Assembly (NCBI RefSeq): GCF_001445655.1
Contig: NZ_LNBE01000004.1
Span: forward strand, 248,001-312,000
Source: Streptomyces roseifaciens
Lineage (GTDB): Bacteria; Actinomycetota; Actinomycetes; Streptomycetales; Streptomycetaceae
Length of the DNA stretch: 64,000 nucleotides
Direction of reading: 5' to 3'
In this document: positions 56,897 to 64,000 of the stretch, one piece after another
Layout: every line of letters starts with the position of its first letter
How positions within the stretch are numbered: the first letter of the stretch is position 1
Translations under genes and position numbers: made by a program
Notes under the pieces: model-generated
Databases searched by the model: none
Told to the model about the DNA's origin: nothing
Seen by the model: only the letters and a program-made list of their open reading frames with translations

Positions 56897-57418
56897 GGGT
56901 CGGTTCCCCCTCGATTGCGCGCCGACAAGGCGCGGAATGGACGATCAGTGGCGGAAGTTGTCACGAATGCAGCCGTAAATCCCTTTTGATGGCGGTTGCT
57001 TGTTGTATTTCGTGATCAATCCGTGCGGGCGGAGCCTCGCATGATCGAGGAGGGGTCGGAAAATGGTTGGCCGATTTTGGGACATTGGGTAAATGAATGG
57101 TCAACCACTGTCCTGGGAGAAATTTCTGACGAATGACGTTGTTGACGCCATGTCAGGAAACTCGTCCGTCGCGAGGGCCCCCGGCGAAAGATCTTCCGGT
57201 CCGGGGTGGGGTGTGGTGACGCCTCTCACGATGTGAACATGACGTGAAGAAGGCGGCGGTATCGCGGATTCCGGCCAGGGAATGACAGATTCCGCGATAC
57301 CGGTCGCCACGCGGGAAACAGGCGCCAAACGGACCTCGTGCCGCCCGCCCCGCCTGCCTCGTGCCGCCCCCGCCGCCTGCCTCGTGCCGCCCGAGCCACC
57401 CGCCCCGCGCGGCTCGCC
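56897..57418. other. 522-base intergenic region, AT-richer than surroundings
   Basis: Between melC1 (start 56896) and the sugar kinase stop (57419), both minus strand. No convincing gene. 56930-57250 is markedly richer in A/T (for example ggaaaatggttggccgattt), as expected for the melC promoter and leader. A long inverted repeat sits at 57258-57301. Confidence 0.6.
57258..57301. promoter_or_regulatory. Inverted repeat, possible terminator or operator
   Basis: GGTATCGCGGA (57258-57268) and its exact reverse complement TCCGCGATACC (57291-57301), 22-base loop. It is 118 bases beyond the sugar kinase stop and about 360 bases upstream of melC1 on the same strand, so either a distant terminator or a binding site. 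Confidence 0.5.
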
Positions 57419-58405
57419 CTACGCGTCGCCGTAGTGCGCCCGCAGCCGGGCGTGAGCCGTCGCCGGAGCCCCTGCGCGGTCCAGCGCCAGCAGCGCCGCG
57501 CCCAGCACCGGCGGCGCCGTGACCACCAACGGCACCGCCTGCGGCGCCCGCGACGCCAGCAGCGCCAGCACCTGCTCGTGCAGCAGCGGGTGCCGGGCCG
57601 CGAGCACCCCGCCGCCCAGCACCACCGGCACCGCGGCTCCCAGCAGGCCCAGCCGTTCCAGTGCGACCGCGGCCATGGCGACGACCTCCTCCGCCTGCCG
57701 GGTCACGAGGGCGCGGGCGACCGCGTCGCCCGCGGCCGCCACCGCGAACAGCACCGGTACGAGCTCGTGCCGCCGCTCCGCCGCCACCCGGCCCAGGTGC
57801 AGCGCCTCGATCAGCGCGGGCATGCCGTCCAGGCCGAAGTGCGCGGGCAGCGCGCCGGCCAGCGCGGTCGGCCCGCCGCGGCCGTCGGCGGCGCGCGCCG
57901 CCGCCCAGAGCGCCTCCTCCGCCAGGCAGGCGCCGCCGCCCCAGTCGCCGGAGAGCCGCCCGATCGCGGGGAAGCGGGCCGTACGGCCGCCCGGCCCGAG
58001 CCCCGCGCAGTTGATGCCCGCCCCGCACACCACCGCGACGCCCACGGGCTCGCCCCCGTCGGGCAGGCCCGCCCGCAGCAGCGCGAAGGTGTCGTTGGCG
58101 ACGGCGACCGTCCGCCCCCAGCCGCGGGCGGCGATCTCCGCGGTCAGCAGCTCCTCCTCCACCGGCAGGTCGCAGTTGGCCAGGCACGCGCTGACGTGGG
58201 CGGCGTACGGCGGTGCGGCCGCCCCCGCGGCAGCGGCGGCCCGCTCCACGAGCGCCGCCAGGCCGTCCACCGCCTGCCGCACGCCCGTCCGCGCCGGCTC
58301 GAACCCCCCGCCGCGCGAGGCCCCGAGCACGGCGCCGTCCGGCCCCGCCAGCACCACGTCCGTCTTGCTGTTGCCCGCGTCGACCGCGAGCAGTGCGCCG
58401 CTCAC
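57419..58405 (-). CDS. BadF/BadG/BcrA-type sugar kinase (N-acetylglucosamine kinase-like)
   Basis: 328 residues from GTG 58405, overlapping the GH4 stop (GTGA). ASKHA-fold kinase: phosphate-1 motif LLAVDAGNSKTDVVLAG, VANDTFALLRAG, GVAVVCGAGINCAG (phosphate 2), GRLSGDWGGG and the C-terminal adenosine motif VVLGGGVLAARHPLL. These enzymes phosphorylate N-acetylglucosamine or related hexoses in the cytoplasm. Coupled to the glycosidase, so it likely phosphorylates a sugar in the same pathway. Confidence 0.88.
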   Translation of the reverse strand: MSGALLAVDAGNSKTDVVLAGPDGAVLGASRGGGFEPARTGVRQAVDGLAALVERAAAAAGAAAPPYAAHVSACLANCDLPVEEELLTAEIAARGWGRTVAVANDTFALLRAGLPDGGEPVGVAVVCGAGINCAGLGPGGRTARFPAIGRLSGDWGGGACLAEEALWAAARAADGRGGPTALAGALPAHFGLDGMPALIEALHLGRVAAERRHELVPVLFAVAAAGDAVARALVTRQAEEVVAMAAVALERLGLLGAAVPVVLGGGVLAARHPLLHEQVLALLASRAPQAVPLVVTAPPVLGAALLALDRAGAPATAHARLRAHYGDA

Positions 58406-59655
58406 GCCCACGCGAGGTGCTCCCGGTTGTGCGCGACGAGGGCGTCGGTCAGCCGGTCGGCGTGGTCGAACTGCCCGACCAGCGGGTGCGCGAGCAGCGC
58501 CCGGAAGACCCGGTCGCGGCCCCCCTCGAGCGCGGCCTCCAGCGCCAGGTGCTCGTACGCCGTGACGTTCGCGACCAGCCCGGCGTACAGCGGCTCCAGC
58601 GGGCGTACGGGCAGGGGGTGCGCGCCCCTCGCGTCCACCGCCGCCGGCACCTCGATCACCGCGTCGTCGGGCAGGAAGGGCAGCGTGCCGTCGTTGAGGG
58701 CGTTGACGACCTGGACGTCCCCGGTGTCCCGCAGCAGCGACGCGGTCAGGGCGACCGCCGCCTCCGAGTAGAAGGCGCCGCCGCGCTTCGCCAGCAGCGC
58801 GGGTTTCTCGTCCAGCGCGGGATCGGCGTACAGGGACAGCAGCTTCCGCTCCATCGCGGCCACCTCGGCGGCCCGCGAGGGCTTGGTGCGCAGCTCCCGG
58901 ACGACCTCGTCGTGCCCGTAGAAGTAGCGCAGGTAGTAGGAGGGGACGACGCCGAGGCGGTCCAGCACCGAGCGCGGCATGCGCAGGTCGGCCGCTACGG
59001 CGTCGCCGTGCTCGGCGATCAGCCGCGGCAGGACGTCCTCGCCGCCCACCGTCACCGACCGCTCCCAGGTGAGGTGGTTGAGGCCCACGTGCTCCAGCGC
59101 CACCTCCTCCGGGGCGACCCCCAGCAGCCGGGCGAACTTCCGCTGGAAGCCGATGGCCACGTTGCACAGGCCCACGGCCCGGTGCCCGGCCGCCAGCAGC
59201 GCCCGCGTCACGATGCCGACCGGGTTGGTGAAGTCCACGATCCAGGCGTCCGGGCTGCGCCGCCGCACCCGCTCGGCGATGTCCAGCACCACCGGGACCG
59301 TGCGCAGCGCCTTGGCGAGCCCGCCCGCGCCGGTGGTCTCCTGGCCGACGCAGCCGCACTCCAGCGGCCAGGTCTCGTCCTGCTGCCGGGCCGCCTGGCC
59401 GCCCACGCGCAGCTGGAGCAGCACGGCGTCCGCGCCGTCCACGCCCGCGTCCAGGTCCGCGGTCCAGGTGACGCGGCCGGGGTGGCCCTGCCGGGCGAGG
59501 ATCCGCCGCGCCAGCGCGCCGACCAGCTCCAGCCGCTCCTCGTCCGGGTCGATCAGGACGAGCTCCGTCACCGGCAGCGTGTCGTGCAACCGCGCGAAGC
59601 CGTCGACGAGTTCGGGGGTGTAGGTGGATCCGCCACCCACTACTGCGAGCTTCAC
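58402..59655 (-). CDS. GH4 family 6-phospho-beta-glucosidase-like enzyme
   Basis: 417 residues from GTG 59655, behind aaaggagtcaag. NAD-dependent glycosidase of family 4: N-terminal VVGGGSTYTPELVDGF, LRVGGQAARQQDE, DFTNPVG, LCNVAIG (metal-binding Cys region) and GLNHLTW. GH4 enzymes cleave (6-phospho-)glycosides by an oxidation-elimination route needing NAD and Mn2+. Actinobacterial members act on beta-glucosides or chito-/cellobiose derivatives. Next to a sugar kinase and a ROK regulator, forming a utilisation locus. Confidence 0.92.
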   Translation of the reverse strand: MKLAVVGGGSTYTPELVDGFARLHDTLPVTELVLIDPDEERLELVGALARRILARQGHPGRVTWTADLDAGVDGADAVLLQLRVGGQAARQQDETWPLECGCVGQETTGAGGLAKALRTVPVVLDIAERVRRRSPDAWIVDFTNPVGIVTRALLAAGHRAVGLCNVAIGFQRKFARLLGVAPEEVALEHVGLNHLTWERSVTVGGEDVLPRLIAEHGDAVAADLRMPRSVLDRLGVVPSYYLRYFYGHDEVVRELRTKPSRAAEVAAMERKLLSLYADPALDEKPALLAKRGGAFYSEAAVALTASLLRDTGDVQVVNALNDGTLPFLPDDAVIEVPAAVDARGAHPLPVRPLEPLYAGLVANVTAYEHLALEAALEGGRDRVFRALLAHPLVGQFDHADRLTDALVAHNREHLAWA

Positions 59656-59720
59656 CCTTGACTCCTTTGCTGGTTGCCAGGTCAAAGCGGCGAACGGTGC
59701 ACGCCGTGGCGGCGAACGGC

Positions 59721-60902
59721 TCACGCCGTGTCGAACACGGTCTCCCGGGCCGCCGCGAGTGCGGTCTGCAGCGCCCCGGCCAGGACCGGCCGGTCCTCCA
59801 CGGTGCTCAGCCGCAGCAGCGGCCGGGGCAGGGCCAGGCCGGTGAGCTCGGCCTCCACCATGGCGCGCAGCCGCTCGCCGCCCGCCCGGCACACCGCGCC
59901 GGAGAGCACCACCAGTTCGGGGTCGACCACGGCGACGACCGCCGCGAGCCCGAGGGCCAGCCGCCTGCCCAGTTCGGCGTGGACGTCGTCGCCCGCGCCG
60001 GGTTCCGCCGCCGCGCGGGCGAGGGCCTCGGGGGCCGTACGGGCGTCGATGCCGTGGGCGCGGGCGAGCGCGACGACGGCCGGGGAGGCGACGAGCATCT
60101 GGAATCCGCCGCCGCCGTCGGGGCCCGCGGTGGCATCGTCCCCGCCGCGCGCGAGCGGTGCGCCCGGCAGCGGCATGTAGCCGATCTCTCCGGCGCCGCC
60201 GGTCGCGCCGCGCAGCAGGGTGCCGCCCAGGACGACGGCGGCGCCGACGCCCTCGTCCGCCCACAGCAGGACGTAGTTCGCGAAGCCCCGGGCCGCCCCG
60301 GCGTGCTGCTCGGCGACGGCGGCGAGGTTGACGTCGTTCTCGACGACGACGGGCGTGCCGGTGATCGCGGCGAGCTCGTCCGGCAGGGCGGGGGAGCGCC
60401 AGTCCGGCAGGTGCGGGGCGTAGCGCAGGAGGCCTGTGCGCGGGTCGAGGGCGCCGGGGGTGCCGATGACGGTGCGGTGCAGCGCGTCACGGCCGAGCCC
60501 GGCGGCGGCGAGGGCGCCGTCGACGGCCCGGGCGACGAGCTTCGCCGCCCCCTCGCCCTGCTCCGCGGACGCGCGGTGCTCGCCTGCCACCGTACCGGCG
60601 ATGTCGGCGACGAGCGCGGTGACGCCCTCGGGGCCGACGGACAGCGCGGCGACGTGGGCGATGCCCGGGTCGATCTCGTACAGCCCGGCGCTGGGCCCGG
60701 GTCGTCCGGTGACGCTGCCGGTGCGGCGCACCAGGCCGGCGGTCTCCAGGCGGGTGAGCAGCTGGGCGGCGGTGGGCTTGGACAGGCCGGTCAGCTCGCC
60801 GAGGCGGGTGCGGGTGAGGGGGCCGTGCGCGACGAGCAGCTCCAGGGCGGCGCGGTCGTTCATGGCGCGCAGCACGCGCGGCGTCCCCGGGGTTCCGGCC
60901 AT
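59721..60902 (-). CDS. ROK family transcriptional regulator
   Basis: 393 residues from ATG 60902. N-terminal winged helix (about 10-70; GPLTRTRLGELTGLSKPTAAQLLTRLETAGLV), then a ROK domain (about 80-390) with ENDVNLAAVAEQ, LLWADEGVGAAVVLGG and GEIGYMPL. The canonical ROK zinc CxCGxxGC cluster is absent (the segment after GYMPL is Gly/Asp-rich without Cys), as in some regulators. Probably a sugar-responsive repressor of the GH4-kinase genes 65 bases downstream and of itself. Confidence 0.92.
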   Translation of the reverse strand: MAGTPGTPRVLRAMNDRAALELLVAHGPLTRTRLGELTGLSKPTAAQLLTRLETAGLVRRTGSVTGRPGPSAGLYEIDPGIAHVAALSVGPEGVTALVADIAGTVAGEHRASAEQGEGAAKLVARAVDGALAAAGLGRDALHRTVIGTPGALDPRTGLLRYAPHLPDWRSPALPDELAAITGTPVVVENDVNLAAVAEQHAGAARGFANYVLLWADEGVGAAVVLGGTLLRGATGGAGEIGYMPLPGAPLARGGDDATAGPDGGGGFQMLVASPAVVALARAHGIDARTAPEALARAAAEPGAGDDVHAELGRRLALGLAAVVAVVDPELVVLSGAVCRAGGERLRAMVEAELTGLALPRPLLRLSTVEDRPVLAGALQTALAAARETVFDTA

Positions 60903-60937
60903 CTCGTCGTCCCTGACTGTTGGGGAAACCTGACTGT

Positions 60938-60952
60938 TAGGAAACTTTCCTA
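60938..60952. promoter_or_regulatory. Probable ROK operator, 15-bp palindrome
   Basis: TAGGAAA-C-TTTCCTA, perfect 7-1-7 dyad 36 bases upstream of the ROK start. Just beside it a CCTGACTGTT...GGAAAC word occurs twice (from 60912 and 60929). AT-rich relative to surroundings. Operator role inferred. Confidence 0.7.
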
Positions 60953-61061
60953 TCGATGCCCGGGAGGCTAGGGAATCACAGGGCAGGGCGTCAATCGCCC
61001 GGGACGGCCCGGCCCGAAAATCATGCGACGATCCGCCCGAACGGTGTTAATTTCCCTGACC

Positions 61062-61562
61062 ATGCAATCCCTCGCCGACAACGACATACGCGCGTCCTTC
61101 ATCAACTGCTCCAAGGGGGAGGCGCGCCGGATCGCCCTCCCGCGCAACCTCTCGGAACTCCCCTGGGAGGACCTCGACTTCCTGGGCTGGCGGGACCCGG
61201 GTGCGCCGGACCGCGGCTACGTCGTCGCCGAGCGCGAGGGGAAGCTCGTCGGCGTGACCCTGCGGGTGCCGCAGGGCGGGCCGCGGAGCATGGCGAAGTC
61301 CACGATGTGCTCGCTGTGCCTGACCGCGCACCCGGGCTCGGGCGTCTCCCTGCTCGCCGCCCGGCGGGTCGGCCCGGCCGGGCGCGAGGGCAACACGGTC
61401 GGCGCGTACATGTGTGCGGACCTGGCCTGCTCGCTCTACATGCGCGGCAAGAAGGTCCCGCAGATGGCGATGCGCTACAAGGAGACGCTGAGCGTGGAGG
61501 AGCGGATCTCCCGCATGCTCGTGAACCTGGACGACTTCCTGGGCAAGGTCGAGCGCGGCTAG
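61062..61562 (+). CDS. FBP-family treble-clef zinc-finger protein
   Basis: 166 residues from ATG 61062. C-terminal domain like that of elongation factor G-binding (FBP) proteins: TMCSLCLTAHPGSGVSLLAAR and YMCADLACSLYMRGKK give four cysteines for one zinc, with the NTVGAYMC strand. Members such as FusB bind EF-G and rescue stalled ribosomes from fusidic acid; the short stand-alone actinobacterial form has no proven role. Monocistronic, followed by a convergent hairpin. Confidence 0.87.
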   Translation: MQSLADNDIRASFINCSKGEARRIALPRNLSELPWEDLDFLGWRDPGAPDRGYVVAEREGKLVGVTLRVPQGGPRSMAKSTMCSLCLTAHPGSGVSLLAARRVGPAGREGNTVGAYMCADLACSLYMRGKKVPQMAMRYKETLSVEERISRMLVNLDDFLGKVERG

Positions 61563-61613
61563 GCGGAGCGGCGCCGGGCCGCGGGCGGGGCTATGCCGCG
61601 CCGGCCCGGACCG

Positions 61614-61634
61614 CCCGGCGGCGGGGCCGCCGGG
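61614..61634. terminator. GC hairpin between convergent genes
   Basis: CCCGGCGGC (61614-61622), loop GGG, GCCGCCGGG (61626-61634), in the 78-base gap between the FBP stop and the MscS stop. Confidence 0.6.
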
Positions 61635-61640
61635 CCGCCG

Positions 61641-62717
61641 TCACTTGCCGAGGGCCGCGCCCGGCACCGCCGGCGGTATGGGCGTCGTGGCCTGGGACTG
61701 CGGGGACGCCGGGTTCGCCAGGGCGGACGGAGCGGCCACGGCCGCCATCGGGTCGGACCCGTCCGTCTCCAGATTCGCCTCCGGCGGGCGGCCCACGATG
61801 CGGATGCCCTCCGCGTCCAGCGCCTGCTTGATGCGCCAGCGCAGCTCGCGCTCGACGCCGAGCGCCTTGCCCGGCATGGTCTTGGCGGAGACCCGGACGA
61901 CCACCGAGTCGAGGTAGGTCGCGCTCAGGCCCAGCACCTCGACGGGCTCCCACAGCCGCTCGGTCCACGGCTCGGCCTTCTGCATCTCCTCACCCGTGCG
62001 GACGAGGATCTCGCGGACCCGGTCCAGGTCCTCGTCCGAGCGGACCTGGACGTCGACGCCGGCCGTGGCCCAGCCCTGGCTCAGGTTGCCGATGCGCTTG
62101 ACCTCGCCGTTGCGCACGTACCAGATCTCGCCGTCCGCGCCGCGCAGCTTGGTGACGCGCAGGCCCACCTCGATCACCTCGCCGGAGGCGACCCCGGCGT
62201 CGATCGTGTCGCCGACGCCGTACTGGTCCTCCAGGATCATGAAGACGCCCGAGAGGAAGTCGGTGACGAGGTTGCGGGCGCCGAAACCGATGGCGACGCC
62301 CGCCACGCCGGCGCTCGCCAGCAGCGGGGCCAGGTTGATCTTCAGCACCGACAGCACGGTCAGCGCGGCCGTGCCCATGATCAGGAACGAGGCGACGCTG
62401 CGCAGCACGGAGCCGATGGCCTCCGAGCGCTGCCGGCGCCGCTCGGCGTTGACGAGCAGACCGCCGAGCGCCGTGCCGTCGACGGCCGAGGCCGTGCGGT
62501 TCATGCGCGCTATGAGCTTGGTGATGGCGCGCCGGATCAGGGAGCGCATCACCACCGCGATCACCACGATCAGGATGATGCGCAGGCCGTTGCTGAGCCA
62601 GACGGACCAGTTCTCCTCGACCCAGCCGGCGGCGTCGTTCGCCGTCCGTTGTGCCTCGTCGAGAGAGACAGGACGGGGCGTCGTGTCTTCTGCGGGCGGG
62701 GCGGCGGACCAGAACAC
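61641..62717 (-). CDS. Small-conductance mechanosensitive channel (MscS family)
   Basis: 358 residues from GTG 62717 (FWSAAPPAED start; aaggg 9 bases upstream; an upstream open frame lacks homology). Three transmembrane helices: about 35-55 (LRIILIVVIAVVMRSLI), 95-115 (VASFLIMGTAALTVLSVL), and the pore helix 121-150 with LLASAGVAGVAIGFGARNLVTDFLSGVFMILEDQYGVGD in outline. The cytoplasmic beta and alpha/beta vestibule follows (GEVIEVGLRVTKLRGADGEIWYVRNGEV). Opens on membrane tension during osmotic downshock. Disordered Pro/Ala tail. Confidence 0.93.
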   Translation of the reverse strand: MFWSAAPPAEDTTPRPVSLDEAQRTANDAAGWVEENWSVWLSNGLRIILIVVIAVVMRSLIRRAITKLIARMNRTASAVDGTALGGLLVNAERRRQRSEAIGSVLRSVASFLIMGTAALTVLSVLKINLAPLLASAGVAGVAIGFGARNLVTDFLSGVFMILEDQYGVGDTIDAGVASGEVIEVGLRVTKLRGADGEIWYVRNGEVKRIGNLSQGWATAGVDVQVRSDEDLDRVREILVRTGEEMQKAEPWTERLWEPVEVLGLSATYLDSVVVRVSAKTMPGKALGVERELRWRIKQALDAEGIRIVGRPPEANLETDGSDPMAAVAAPSALANPASPQSQATTPIPPAVPGAALGK

Positions 62718-62971
62718 TGCGGGAACCCTTCGTGTGGGACGCCGGCCCGAGGTGCGGGCGGGCGGACTCACCACACTATCGGGGCAGAGGTGATCCTCCG
62801 TTGCTGTGTTCGAGATGCGACGGGTCTTGAGCGGGGGATGAACAGGATGTGTTCCAAAACACCCGTGACCCGTTACCCGGTCATGGTGGCGCTCCGACCA
62901 GGGGCCGGGGGACACTTGCAGGAGATCGTCCCGGCGCGAGCCACGCGCCGCCGGCGTACAAGGAGGCACCC

Positions 62972-63508
62972 GTGCCGCACGTCCTGGTCCTCAACGCGTC
63001 GTACGAGCCGCTCGGCGTCGTACCGCTCCGCCGCGCGCTCATACTCGTCCTCAATGAGAAGGCCGTCAGCCTCGAGGACACCGGCGCCTACATGCACAGC
63101 GCAACCTGCACCATCCCCGCTCCCAGCGTCGTCCGCCTCAAACGCTTCGTGCGCGTGCCCTTTCGGGGGCCCGTCCCGCTCACCCGCCGTGCACTCTTCG
63201 CCCGTGACGGCGGGCGCTGTGCGTACTGCGGTGGCGTCGCAACCAGCGTCGATCACGTGGTCCCGCGCAGCCGCGGCGGCCAGCACGCCTGGGAGAACGT
63301 GGTGGCGGCCTGCCGCCGCTGCAATCACGTCAAGGCCGACCGGCACGTCGCCGAGCTGGGGTGGCGGCTGCGTCACCAGCCCGCGCCGCCGTCCGGGCTG
63401 GCCTGGCGCATCATCGGCACGGGCCATAGGGACCCGCGCTGGCTGCCTTATCTCGAGGCATTCGGCGCGGAGGACGCGATGGCCCGGATCGACGGCATTT
63501 CCGCCTGA
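62972..63508 (+). CDS. HNH endonuclease family protein
   Basis: 178 residues from GTG 62972, behind aaggagg (62960-62966). N-terminal VLNASYEPLGVVPLRRALILVLNEKAV is the typical lead of these actinobacterial HNH proteins; the nuclease core has CAYCGG, DHVVPRSRGG and the second pair CRRCNHVKAD, providing zinc cysteines and the metal-binding H-N-H residues. Widely conserved in Streptomyces as a housekeeping-like gene; DNA target unknown. Confidence 0.94.
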   Translation: MPHVLVLNASYEPLGVVPLRRALILVLNEKAVSLEDTGAYMHSATCTIPAPSVVRLKRFVRVPFRGPVPLTRRALFARDGGRCAYCGGVATSVDHVVPRSRGGQHAWENVVAACRRCNHVKADRHVAELGWRLRHQPAPPSGLAWRIIGTGHRDPRWLPYLEAFGAEDAMARIDGISA

Positions 63509-63595
63509 CAGTCCCGGGCCATTTCCGTACCCCGGGCGCCGGGCAGGCTGAAGACCCAGCCGGTCCGGCGCCCGAGGACGGCGTGCGCGCCGTGC

Positions 63596-64000
63596 TCAGG
63601 GGCGGCCCACCGCGTAGGCCTCCACTCCCCGCAGGGCGTCCCCGGCCCTCCCGCCCTGCACCCGTACGAAGCGCGTGTCCGGCGCGTCCATGCGCACCGT
63701 CTCCGCGCCCCCCTCGCCGGAGGCCGCGGCCGCGTCCCGCCAGGTGCGGCCGTCCGCCGACACCTGGACGCGGCAGCGGGCCTCCTCCTCCTCGCCGTCC
63801 TGCCCGTCCCGCCAGTGCAGCACCAGCCGCCCCAGCCGTACGGGGCGGGCCAGCTCCAGCTGCCGGCCGCCGCCCGAGGAGCTCAGGGAAGCGCCGCGCG
63901 CCAGGTCCGGGCCGCCCGCCTGCGGGTACGCCCGTACGGTCAGGGTCCGCTCCTGGTCGCCGAGGCGGACCGGGACGGTGAAGGTACGGGCCGCGCCGCC
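63596..64000 (-). CDS. Discoidin (F5/8 type C)-domain protein, C-terminal part (gene continues past window)
   Basis: Minus-strand frame open from the window edge to TGA at 63596, 134 residues. The first 35 look like an Ig-type beta domain (FTVPVRLGDQERTLTVRAYP); the rest is a discoidin/carbohydrate-binding domain: LARGASLSSSGG, VLHWRDGQ, CRVQVSADGRTWRDAAA, TRFVRVQGG. This arrangement is usual at the C terminus of secreted glycoside hydrolases; the catalytic part lies outside. Confidence 0.8.
   Translation of the reverse strand, partial: GGAARTFTVPVRLGDQERTLTVRAYPQAGGPDLARGASLSSSGGGRQLELARPVRLGRLVLHWRDGQDGEEEEARCRVQVSADGRTWRDAAAASGEGGAETVRMDAPDTRFVRVQGGRAGDALRGVEAYAVGRP

Noticed and set aside
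57101..57328. 75-codon minus-strand frame upstream of melC1
   Set aside because: No ribosome site or family resemblance and it lies in an AT-rich, promoter-like region containing the dyad.

Overview
The window is high-GC DNA with the very strong G/C third-codon bias, frequent GTG/TTG starts and four-base ATGA/GTGA gene overlaps of a Streptomyces chromosome. Streptomyces marker families support this: a short chaplin, the melC1-melC2 tyrosinase pair, a dynamin pair next to a second SSB, a TQXA/LAXTG surface protein and a TTA (bldA-type) codon in one giant gene. It looks like ordinary core-region chromosome; I see no transposase, integrase, phage gene, rRNA operon or CRISPR array. One tRNA (Arg, anticodon TCT) is present.

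Layout. 1-4 kb: end of a myo-inositol catabolic operon (iolB, iolD, mmsA). 4-9 kb: a FUSC-type membrane protein, a TetR regulator with a striking operator, and a pair of PH-domain membrane proteins. 9-11 kb: a one-polypeptide sigma factor / zinc anti-sigma-like / membrane / extracellular CAP fusion. 11-15 kb: sdhCAB with a divergent LysR regulator. 15-18 kb: crcB-DUF190-crcB fluoride channel genes and a StyA-like flavin monooxygenase. 18-20 kb: a degenerate prenyl synthase-like gene and a chaplin. 20-23 kb: alkylation repair operon (Ada-AlkA fusion, ogt, ArsR/DUF5937 regulator). 23-32 kb: a 2458-residue LamG protein, two small coupled genes and a YjbQ protein. 32-37 kb: tRNA-Arg, dynA-dynB-like GTPases and ssbB. 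37-44 kb: thioester/sortase surface protein, ettA, a thioesterase, a conserved hypothetical, group 2 globin and a PIMT-like methyltransferase. 44-55.4 kb: one large minus-strand signalling cluster (glnX, glnH, coiled-coil protein, pknG, PP2C phosphatase, VWA protein, FHA protein). 55.6-57 kb: tyrosinase operon. 57.4-61 kb: sugar kinase, GH4 glycosidase and ROK regulator. 61-64 kb: FBP zinc-finger protein, MscS channel, HNH endonuclease and the 3' end of a discoidin-domain gene.

The most notable biology is (a) the PknG-GlnH-GlnX amino-acid sensing module, known from mycobacteria, here in one transcription unit with a phosphatase, an FHA reader and a VWA protein; zinc ribbons recur in the kinase, phosphatase and FHA protein; (b) the giant LamG protein, in which two complete LamG domains appear inserted inside a third, under probable bldA control; and (c) the sigma/ZAS/CAP fusion. 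The most important caution is that glnH (about 52.2-54.0 kb) is scrambled by a 500-bp perfect palindrome and further direct and inverted repeats with G/C homopolymers, and that pknG carries a one-base frameshift near 48.9 kb. Both look more like assembly or sequencing faults than biology.
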